A DNA stretch of 9,951 nt from CAZQYC01 sp043746555 (GTDB lineage: Bacteria; Pseudomonadota; Gammaproteobacteria; Steroidobacterales; Steroidobacteraceae). The stretch is taken from contig JAYTQU010000083.1 in NCBI GenBank assembly GCA_043746555.1, positions 1-9,951 of the forward strand. Reading direction: 5' to 3'. The notes below the pieces were generated by a model. It saw nothing but the letters and a program-made list of their open reading frames with translations, did no database searches and was not told where the DNA came from. Below, in pieces: positions 1-6,166 of this stretch (position 1 is the stretch's first letter; each line of letters begins with the position of its first letter). The position numbers and the translations under genes were made by a program.

Positions 1-985
1 GCCGGAGGAACTCGTCGGAATCGGTGCACAGATCGTGCTGGGCAACACGTATCACCTGATGTTACGGCCCGCTATGGAGGTAATCAAAGTGCACGGTGGA
101 CTGCATCGCTTCATGCACTGGGATAAACCGATTCTCACGGACTCCGGCGGTTTTCAAGTGTTTAGTCTGGCTGAGATGCGCAAGATCACCGAGGAGGGCT
201 CGACGTTTCGTTCGCCGCTCAATGGCGACTTGGTGCGGTTGACTCCCGAGATATCCATGCAGGTGCAACGCGATCTCGACGCCGACATCGTCATGATTTT
301 CGATGAATGCACGCCGTATCCGGCGACTGAGACGCAAGTTCGTACGTCGATGGAGTTGTCGTTGCGTTGGGCGGCACGCAGTCGTGTTGAGTTCGATCGC
401 TTGCAGAATCCTCATTCGCTGTTCGCCATTGTTCAGGGTGGCATGGTCACGCCGCTGCGCATGGCATCGCTTGAAGGTTTGATGCACATTGGATTCGACG
501 GTTACGCCGTTGGCGGTCTCGCGGTTGGCGAACCTAAAGAAGAACGCGAACGCGTGCTGGACCAACTGGAACCGCATCTGCCCATCGAAAAGCCGCGCTA
601 TCTGATGGGCGTCGGTACACCGCACGATCTCCTCGATGCGGTAGAACGCGGTATGGATATGTTCGATTGCGTCATGCCGACCCGCAATGCGCGCAACGGA
701 CATTTATTCACGTCGGCCGGCGTGGTTAAAATCCGCAACGCGCAATACGAGCGCGATACTAGGCCATTGGACGAAGACTGCGATTGCTATACTTGCCGGA
801 ATTACACGCGCGCCTACTTGCGCCATCTCGATCGTTGCGGCGAAATTCTGGGCGCGCGGCTTAACAGTATTCACAATCTGCACTTCTACCAACGCCATAT
901 GCGCGGCATGCGCGACGCCATCGAACAGGGGCGATTTCGCGAATTCGCGGCGAAATTTCGCGCTCGCCAGGCGGTCGAAAAATGA
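1..985 (+). CDS. tgt: Queuine/preQ1 tRNA-guanine transglycosylase, 5'-truncated
   Basis: This enzyme swaps the guanine at the wobble position (34) of GUN-anticodon tRNAs for the queuosine precursor preQ1, in the cytoplasm. The reading frame is open from base 2 and matches the family before the first possible start (GTG at 35), so the gene begins upstream of the window and about 40-50 N-terminal residues are missing. Visible landmarks are the substrate-pocket motif LTDSGGFQVFSL (its Asp codon at 140-142), the GGLAVGE segment, DMFDCVMPTRNARNGHLF carrying the nucleophile Asp, and the zinc site CDCYTC (Cys codons 779, 785, 794) with the later His of SIHNL (codon at 872). The C-terminus ends normally at TGA 983-985. 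yajC follows 137 bp downstream, the usual gammaproteobacterial order. Identity is very secure; all catalytic and zinc residues in the visible part are intact. Confidence 0.97.
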   Translation, partial: PEELVGIGAQIVLGNTYHLMLRPAMEVIKVHGGLHRFMHWDKPILTDSGGFQVFSLAEMRKITEEGSTFRSPLNGDLVRLTPEISMQVQRDLDADIVMIFDECTPYPATETQVRTSMELSLRWAARSRVEFDRLQNPHSLFAIVQGGMVTPLRMASLEGLMHIGFDGYAVGGLAVGEPKEERERVLDQLEPHLPIEKPRYLMGVGTPHDLLDAVERGMDMFDCVMPTRNARNGHLFTSAGVVKIRNAQYERDTRPLDEDCDCYTCRNYTRAYLRHLDRCGEILGARLNSIHNLHFYQRHMRGMRDAIEQGRFREFAAKFRARQAVEK

Positions 986-1010
986 TAGGAACAGAGATTC
1001 GGCGACGCCA

Positions 1011-1039
1011 GTCGCACGCTCGGCTCCCTTCTGTATAAT
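1011..1039 (+). promoter_or_regulatory. Candidate sigma70 promoter for yajC-secDF
   Basis: A perfect TATAAT lies at 1034-1039 in the tgt-yajC gap. At 17-bp spacing the -35 position (1011-1016, GTCGCA) matches TTGACA at only three of six places. Transcription would start near 1046 and leave a leader of roughly 75 nt before yajC. The exact -10 hexamer in an otherwise GC-rich gap is suggestive. The poor -35 means the promoter may be weak or activator-dependent, and tgt read-through could still supply transcripts. No hairpin plus U-tract is seen between tgt and yajC. Confidence 0.45.
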
Positions 1040-1122
1040 CCGCCGCTCTTTGACGGGCTCGGTCTTAATAGGTCAGGACACCGGGCGCGAAACCAGTACT
1101 CACACAAAATGGGGATACGCAG

Positions 1123-1452
1123 ATGGATTGGTTGATTTCAAGCGCCAACGCGCAAACGGCCACGAGCGGGTCGAATAGCACGCTGTTTTCGCTGTTGCCG
1201 ATGGTGCTGATCTTCGTTGTCTTCTATTTTTTGTTGATCCGCCCGCAAACCAAACGCGCCAAGGAAACTCGCGCCATGGTTGCCGCGCTCGCCGTGGGCG
1301 ATGAAGTGGCCACGGCCGGCGGCATTATCGGCAAAGTGACCGAGGCGAGCGAACAATTTCTCACCGTTGAGATCGCCGACGAGGTGCGTGTCAAGGTGCA
1401 ACGTCATACGGTTACGCAAGTGCTTCCTAAGGGCACCTTGAAAGGCGCGTAA
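1123..1452 (+). CDS. yajC: Sec translocase accessory subunit YajC
   Basis: A 109-residue single-span inner-membrane protein that associates with SecD-SecF and SecYEG and supports preprotein export; its exact role is still unclear in the literature. The sequence has a short polar N-terminus, one hydrophobic helix at about residues 22-40 (FSLLPMVLIFVVFYFLLIRP) ending in the family's IRPQ.KR signature, and a cytoplasmic domain with VGDEVATAGGIIGKV and the final V(Q)RHTVTQVLPKGTLK segment. The length matches the E. coli protein (110 aa). The ATG at 1123 has a GGGGA ribosome-binding site at 1111-1115. It sits 59 bp before secD, as in the standard operon. Confidence 0.96.
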   Translation: MDWLISSANAQTATSGSNSTLFSLLPMVLIFVVFYFLLIRPQTKRAKETRAMVAALAVGDEVATAGGIIGKVTEASEQFLTVEIADEVRVKVQRHTVTQVLPKGTLKGA

Positions 1453-1511
1453 GCGGCGTCATCATCTCGCTTCGGCGCTCACTCGCTGCAAAAAAACATA
1501 TTGGGGCTCGC

Positions 1512-3368
1512 ATGTATCACTTTCCCGCATGGAAGTATTGGCTGGTCATCATCGTCATGGCGCTCGGCGTATTGCTCGCGCTGCCGACGGTCTTCGGCGA
1601 AGACCCGGCATTACAAGTTGCCCGATTGGATAGACAAGCGATGGATGCCGCTGCCGAGCAGCGGGTAATGGGCATACTCAAGTCGAAGAATGTCAGCCTT
1701 AAAGGATCGCGGCTCGAAGACAGTCGCCTAGTGTTGCGATTCAACTCAGACGAACAGCAGTCGGCTGCGCGAGACGCAATCGTTGCCGAAGCCGGTAAAG
1801 ACTACACCGCTGCGTTGTCGAGCACGCCGGCGGAACCACGCTGGATGGCGGCAATCGGCTTGAAGCCGATGGGATTGGGGCTCGATTTGCAGGGCGGCGT
1901 AAATTTTTTGTACGAAGTCGATGTGCAGGGCGCGGTGCGGCAGGCGATGGAAAGGATGGAGCGTAGTGTCCGCACCGTTTTGCGCGAAAAGCGGATTCCG
2001 TATTCTGCGGTGGTGACCGAACGTGATGTCGTTCGCGTCACGTTGCGCGACGCTGATCAGCTCGACGCCGCGAGCGAAGCGATCCGCAAATCCGAGGACG
2101 GCATTGTCGTCACCAGCGCCAATACCGACGCGGGAACCGTGCTTTCGGTGCAGCTCACGCCCGATGCGCTCAAGCAGAGACAAGCCGGCGCGATCGAACA
2201 GAATATCGTGACGTTACGCAATCGCGTCAACGAACTTGGCGTCTCGGAAGCGGTGGTGCAGAGTCAAGGCAAGGATCGCATCGTGGTGCAATTGCCCGGT
2301 GTCAAAGATCCCAACCAAGCGATTCGAGTGCTCGGCGCCACCACCACGCTCGAATGGCACATGGTCGATGAGGTCAACGACCCGATCACTGCCGAATCCA
2401 CCAAGCGCATTCCGCTGGGCTCGCGCTTAACGATGTATCATGGCGCTCCGATATTGCTGAAGCGCGAATGGATTGTGACCGGAAGTCAAATGGTCAACGC
2501 AACCTCGGGCGCATCGAACAATGGATTGCCGGCCGTCAACGTGACGCTCAACGGTTCGGGCGGCAACGCGATGCTGAAAAACACGCAGCAGAATGTCAGT
2601 AAACGCATGGCCGTGCTGAGCATCGATAAGAAGCGCGTGCAGCCGGGTGAAGTCTGCAATGGCACGCGCAACGACAACTGGTGCACTCAGGAACAAGTGA
2701 TTAGCGCGGCGACCATTCAAGGCGTATTCAGCAACAAGTTCATCATCACCGGACTCACTAATAGCGAGGCGTCGGAATTGGCGTTGCTGCTTCGGGCCGG
2801 TTCGCTCGACACGCCGATTGACTTAGTGGCTTCTAGTGTAGTCGAGCCGAGTTTGGGCAAGGACAACATCGAGAAAGGCGTGAAAGCCTTCGTGGTCGGA
2901 TTGGCGCTCACGTTTGGGTTCATGGCGATTTACTACAAAGCCTTTGGACTGGTAGCCAATGCGGTATTGCTGTCAAATATGGTCTTGCTCACCGCGTTGT
3001 TGTCGGTATTTAACGCCTCGATGTCGATGCCGGGCATCGCCGGATTGGTGTTAACGGTGGGCATGGCGGCGGACGCAAATATTCTAATTTACGAACGCAT
3101 TCGCGAGGAATTGCGTTTGGGAAATTCACCGCAGGCGTCGATCAACGCCGGGTTCGAGAAAGCATTTTCCGCGATTGCCGATTCGAACGTCACTACACTG
3201 ATCGCCGCGGTTGTCCTGCTCGCGCTTGGTTCCGGTCCGATTCGCGGTTTCGCTGTGGTGTTGGCGCTCGGCATCGTGACGTCGCTGTTTACGGCCATCA
3301 TTGGCAGTCGTGCGTTGATTCACTTCATTTGGGGCCGCCGTCGCATGATTGAACGGTTATCGATTTAA
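1512..3368 (+). CDS. secD: Protein translocase subunit SecD
   Basis: SecD, with SecF, is an RND-type membrane protein that uses the proton-motive force to pull exported proteins through SecYEG on the periplasmic side. The 618 residues match the family (E. coli 615). They comprise TM1 (about 9-29), a large periplasmic region including the LGLDLQGGVNFLYEVD segment that opens the P1 domain, and a C-terminal five-helix bundle starting around 460 (GVKAFVVGLALTFGFMAIYY). The motif GMAADANILIYERIREE contains Asp521 (codon 3072-3074), equivalent to the conserved transmembrane Asp519 of E. coli SecD, which is needed for proton-coupled movement. The ATG at 1512 is preceded by GGGG at 1503-1506. secF follows after 21 bp, so co-translation is likely. 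The protein's only two cysteines, 382 and 391, lie close together in the periplasmic part (see findings). Confidence 0.98.
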   Translation: MYHFPAWKYWLVIIVMALGVLLALPTVFGEDPALQVARLDRQAMDAAAEQRVMGILKSKNVSLKGSRLEDSRLVLRFNSDEQQSAARDAIVAEAGKDYTAALSSTPAEPRWMAAIGLKPMGLGLDLQGGVNFLYEVDVQGAVRQAMERMERSVRTVLREKRIPYSAVVTERDVVRVTLRDADQLDAASEAIRKSEDGIVVTSANTDAGTVLSVQLTPDALKQRQAGAIEQNIVTLRNRVNELGVSEAVVQSQGKDRIVVQLPGVKDPNQAIRVLGATTTLEWHMVDEVNDPITAESTKRIPLGSRLTMYHGAPILLKREWIVTGSQMVNATSGASNNGLPAVNVTLNGSGGNAMLKNTQQNVSKRMAVLSIDKKRVQPGEVCNGTRNDNWCTQEQVISAATIQGVFSNKFIITGLTNSEASELALLLRAGSLDTPIDLVASSVVEPSLGKDNIEKGVKAFVVGLALTFGFMAIYYKAFGLVANAVLLSNMVLLTALLSVFNASMSMPGIAGLVLTVGMAADANILIYERIREELRLGNSPQASINAGFEKAFSAIADSNVTTLIAAVVLLALGSGPIRGFAVVLALGIVTSLFTAIIGSRALIHFIWGRRRMIERLSI

Positions 3369-3389
3369 GATTCTTATTCGAGACACACC

Positions 3390-4334
3390 ATGGAATTTTT
3401 TCACAAAGTCTCAAAATTTCCGTTCATGCACACGCGCCGCACGTGGTACGGCATATCCGCGACGGCGATTGTGGCGTCGATTGCGCTAGTCGCCATTCGC
3501 GGCTTGAATTGGGGCATCGACTTCACGGGTGGCATGGTGGTCGATTTGGATTTCTCGCAGCCGGTCCAAGCGGAGCGAGTGCGTAGCGCGTTGATCGCGG
3601 CGGGCATGAAGGAGGCGCAATTACAGATGTTCGGCGGCGAACGGCGTGCGATGGTGCGGTTGCCGCCGGCACCGGAAGGTGCGGCGAACAGCGAAGCGAA
3701 ACTCGGCGACCAAGTTGTGATCGCATTGCGTAGCGTCGATCCAAACGTCAGGCGCGGTAGCGTGAGCGACGTGGGTTCGCAAGTAGGCAAGGATTTAGCG
3801 GACGACGGCGGTCTGGCTCTGCTGATGACCTTTCTCTTGATCTTGATCTATGTTTGGTTTCGATTCGAAAAGAAAATGGGTGCCGGCGCCATTATCGCGG
3901 CGCTTCACGATCCCTTCATTATTGTGGGTTTTTTCGCGGTGACACAAATTACCTTCGACATATCGGCGCTTGTGGCGGTGCTGACGGTGATCGGCTACTC
4001 GCTCAACGATACCGTGGTGGTGTTCGATCGAGTGCGCGATAACTTTCTGTCGATGCGAAGCGCCAAGCCGGAAGAAGTGATCGATGCGTCGGTCAATCAA
4101 ACATTGTCGCGTACCGTGATTACCTCCGGCGCCACGTTAATGGTGGTCGTCGTGCTGCTGATTTTCGGCGGTCCGGTGTTGTTGCCGTTTTCGTCGGCTT
4201 TGACCGTGGGCATCATCGTCGGAACGTATTCGTCGATCTATGTTGCGGCGGCCGCGGCGCTTGATTTCGGTTTGACCGCGCGCGATCTCATGCCGATCCA
4301 CAAGGACGATCCGGAGTTGGATGCGTTGCCGTAG
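3390..4334 (+). CDS. secF: Protein translocase subunit SecF
   Basis: SecF is the partner of SecD in the proton-driven Sec accessory complex of the inner membrane. It has 314 residues (E. coli 323), with TM1 at about 21-38, the family signature GLNWGIDFTGGMVVDL directly after it, a smaller periplasmic domain, and a C-terminal bundle of five helices from about 140. The conserved charged pair is present: Asp207 in the YSLNDTVVVFDRVRDN motif (codon 4008-4010) and Arg241 in QTLSRTVITSG (codon 4110-4112). Their spacing of 34 residues equals that of Asp213 and Arg247 in E. coli. The ribosome-binding site is weak (GAGA at 3380-3383), as expected for a gene 21 bp behind secD and probably coupled to it. 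No intrinsic terminator is visible after the stop; an octamer repeat starts at the next base. Confidence 0.97.
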   Translation: MEFFHKVSKFPFMHTRRTWYGISATAIVASIALVAIRGLNWGIDFTGGMVVDLDFSQPVQAERVRSALIAAGMKEAQLQMFGGERRAMVRLPPAPEGAANSEAKLGDQVVIALRSVDPNVRRGSVSDVGSQVGKDLADDGGLALLMTFLLILIYVWFRFEKKMGAGAIIAALHDPFIIVGFFAVTQITFDISALVAVLTVIGYSLNDTVVVFDRVRDNFLSMRSAKPEEVIDASVNQTLSRTVITSGATLMVVVVLLIFGGPVLLPFSSALTVGIIVGTYSSIYVAAAAALDFGLTARDLMPIHKDDPELDALP

Positions 4335-4398
4335 GTGCGTGAATGCGTGAAATCGCGAGCGCGCGAGCGCGTGAGAGAGTGAAAGCGGGCAAGCGAAT
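4335..4398 (+). repeat. Degenerate 8-bp tandem array after secF
   Basis: Directly after the secF stop codon the sequence divides into eight successive octamers: gtgcgtga, atgcgtga, aatcgcga, gcgcgcga, gcgcgtga, gagagtga, aagcgggc, aagcgaat. The first six all end in GA and fit a loose consensus RNGCGYGA; the last two keep only part of it. The array lies wholly in the 118-bp secF-terC gap and is not part of a recognised gene. It could be a decayed simple-sequence repeat or a genome-specific octamer family; a regulatory role is speculation. The rest of the gap (4399-4452) is AT-richer in its middle and holds no recognised promoter or terminator. Confidence 0.6.
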
Positions 4399-4452
4399 TG
4401 TGTTGAACTTGTAACCCTCTTTCGAACTCGCGACCTTCCGATCTCACGCCCC

Positions 4453-5397
4453 ATGAATTCCTTCGTCTGGCTCGGGTTTTTCCTCATCTACCTCGCGCTG
4501 CTCGCGCTCGATCTAGTCGTACTTCACCGCGAGGCGCGCGTCATGCACGTGCGTCAAGCGCTCGGCTGGACGCTGGTGTGGGTATTAGTGGCGCTCTCGT
4601 TTAGCGGCATCGTTTACGCCGTCTACGAGTACGATTGGTTCGGGTGGGCGCAACCCGGTAGCGGTCGCGAAGTATGGTATCAATTCGTGAGCGGATACCT
4701 GCTCGAGTGGTCGTTGTCGGTCGATAACATTTTCGTGATGGCGCTGATCTTCAGCTATTTGAAGATTCCACCCGCGCTGCAATATCGCGTATTGTTTTGG
4801 GGAATTATCGGCGCCATTGTTTTGCGCGGCGCGATGATTGCGCTTGGCGCGGCGCTCATCCATTCCTTCGAATGGATGTTCTACGTTTTCGGCGCGGTAT
4901 TACTGGTGTCGGCCGCGCGGATGCTGCGGACCGACGAGGAAGAATACGATCCGGCAAAGAGTATGCTGGTGCGTCTGGCCCGCAAGATTTTTCCGATCGC
5001 CGACCATCTCGACGGCGCGCATTTCTTCACGCGCGTCGATGGCCGTAGCGCCGCGACGCCGCTATTCGTGGCGTTGTTGTTTATCGATTTCGCCGACGTG
5101 GTGTTTGCCGTCGATTCGATTCCCGCCATCTTCGCCGTCACGCAAGATTCTTTTTTGGTGTTCACGTCGAACGCTTTCGCGATTTTGGGATTGCGTTCGC
5201 TGTACTTCGCCATCGCCGGCATGATGACGTTGTTTCGTTATCTTAGAATCAGCCTGGTATTCATTTTGGGATTCATCGCCATTAAACTGATATCGACACC
5301 GCATGTGAAAATTCCGGATTCTCTTTCGCTCGCGATTATCCTCGGCATGCTCGGCATAGGTATTTTGGCGTCACTGATGAGTCAGTCGAAGCGCTGA
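4453..5397 (+). CDS. TerC-family membrane protein, Alx-like (probable metal ion transporter)
   Basis: An inner-membrane protein of the TerC/Alx family. Characterised relatives export or balance Mn2+ (E. coli Alx) or are linked to tellurite resistance (TerC); the substrate here is inferred only at family level. The 314 residues match Alx-type proteins (E. coli Alx is about 320). Predicted helices start at about 5-25, 36-58, 87-103, 112-135, 139-156, 203-228, 236-260, 264-282 and 290-309. The conserved acidic motifs are EWSLSVDNIFVM (Glu85, Asp91) and IDFADVVFAVDSIPAIFA (Asp212, Asp215, Asp221), which form the likely ion site. ATG 4453 is the only start in frame after an upstream stop at 4372, apart from Met31, which would remove the first helix. 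No Shine-Dalgarno sequence precedes it. A second TerC gene follows 19 bp downstream. I looked for a yybP-ykoY Mn2+ riboswitch upstream and saw none. Confidence 0.9.
   Translation: MNSFVWLGFFLIYLALLALDLVVLHREARVMHVRQALGWTLVWVLVALSFSGIVYAVYEYDWFGWAQPGSGREVWYQFVSGYLLEWSLSVDNIFVMALIFSYLKIPPALQYRVLFWGIIGAIVLRGAMIALGAALIHSFEWMFYVFGAVLLVSAARMLRTDEEEYDPAKSMLVRLARKIFPIADHLDGAHFFTRVDGRSAATPLFVALLFIDFADVVFAVDSIPAIFAVTQDSFLVFTSNAFAILGLRSLYFAIAGMMTLFRYLRISLVFILGFIAIKLISTPHVKIPDSLSLAIILGMLGIGILASLMSQSKR
4857..4878 (+). repeat. 9-bp perfect inverted repeat inside the Alx-like terC gene
   Basis: The arms catccattc (4857-4865) and gaatggatg (4870-4878) are perfectly complementary around the 4-base loop cttc. 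The hairpin lies in the codons for LIHSFEWM, early in a transmembrane region. It may be accidental, since coding sequence constrains it, but it is the strongest short-loop hairpin I noticed in the window. There is no U-tract after it, so it is not an intrinsic terminator. Confidence 0.5.
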
Positions 5398-5416
5398 GTC
5401 GTTCGAGGTAGGCACG

Positions 5417-6166
5417 ATGGAAATTTTCGCTAATCCGCAAGTCTGGCTGGCGTTTTTCACGCTCACCGCGCTGGAAATCGTGCTCGGCATCGACAACATT
5501 ATTTTCATATCGATTTTGGTGGGACGATTGCCGCGCGATCAACAGCCACGCGGTCGCACCATCGGGCTGGGGTTGGCGATGATCACGCGCATTCTGTTGT
5601 TGCTCTCGCTCACGTCGATCATGAAGCTGTCGGCCGATTTGTTTACCGTCTTCGGGCAGGGTTTTTCCGGACGCGATCTCGTGTTGATCGCCGGCGGGTT
5701 GTTTTTGTTGGCGAAGAGTACGCTGGAAATACACACCAGCTTGGAAGGCGAGGGGCACGATCGGGAAAAAAAAGCGGCCGCAACATTTCTTGCCGTCGTT
5801 ACGCAAATTGCGATCATCGACATCGTGTTTTCGCTCGACTCGGTCATCACTGCCGTCGGCATGGTCGACTACGTGGAAGTGATGATCGCCGCCGTCATCG
5901 TTGCAGTCGTGTTGATGATGTTTATGGCCGGACCGATCGGCGATTTTGTCGATCGTCATCCGACGATAAAAATGCTCGCGCTGTCGTTTCTCATCATGAT
6001 CGGCATGGCTCTGGTTGGCGAGGGCCTCGGCTTCCACATACCCAAAGGCTATGTCTACTTCGCGATGGCGTTTTCGGTTGGTGTGGAGATGCTCAATATC
6101 CGACTGCGCAAAAAACTTGCCGCCGAGCCCTTGAAGCTGAGAAAGAAGCTGGAAGAAGAATCTTAA
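5417..6166 (+). CDS. TerC-family membrane protein, YgdQ/YoaE-like
   Basis: A second, shorter TerC-family integral membrane protein of 249 residues, resembling E. coli YgdQ and the N-terminal half of YoaE. Its function is not established beyond the family's association with metal ion handling. It shows about seven hydrophobic segments. The two signature repeats are TALEIVLGIDNIIFISIL (Glu20, Asp26) and IAIIDIVFSLDSVITAVGM (Asp135, Asp141), the same acidic pattern as in the upstream gene but in a different sequence context. The C-terminus is a charged tail rich in Lys and Glu (about 230-249). The ATG has a good ribosome-binding site (GAGGT, 5405-5409) and lies 19 bp after the Alx-like gene, so the two are probably one transcript. 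Its TAA is immediately followed by the stop codon of the opposite-strand peptidase. Confidence 0.92.
   Translation: MEIFANPQVWLAFFTLTALEIVLGIDNIIFISILVGRLPRDQQPRGRTIGLGLAMITRILLLLSLTSIMKLSADLFTVFGQGFSGRDLVLIAGGLFLLAKSTLEIHTSLEGEGHDREKKAAATFLAVVTQIAIIDIVFSLDSVITAVGMVDYVEVMIAAVIVAVVLMMFMAGPIGDFVDRHPTIKMLALSFLIMIGMALVGEGLGFHIPKGYVYFAMAFSVGVEMLNIRLRKKLAAEPLKLRKKLEEES

Noticed and set aside
62..703. Long open frame of 213 codons on the minus strand over tgt
   Set aside because: It lies entirely antisense to the clearly conserved tgt gene, its translation is rich in His and Arg without any family pattern, and it has no ribosome-binding site of note.
687..1178. Open frame bridging the tgt 3' end, the gap and the yajC start in another frame
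   Set aside because: It overlaps two real genes out of frame, crosses the candidate promoter and resembles no known protein.
1468..1477. UUCG-tetraloop mini-hairpin in the yajC-secD gap as a regulatory element
   Set aside because: The stem is only 3 bp (CGC-TTCG-GCG), too short to claim a function.
4335..4398. CRISPR array
   Set aside because: The units are 8 bp, directly adjacent and degenerate, with no spacers and no cas genes nearby.
4335..4452. yybP-ykoY Mn2+ riboswitch upstream of the Alx-like gene
   Set aside because: This is expected by analogy with E. coli alx, but I could not find the conserved purine-rich loop sequences of that riboswitch in the 118-bp gap. A covariance-model search would settle it.
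5336..6037. 233-codon open frame on the minus strand over the YgdQ-like terC gene
   Set aside because: The opposite strand encodes a protein with intact TerC motifs. The antisense product is a low-complexity Asp/His/Arg-rich sequence typical of a shadow frame.
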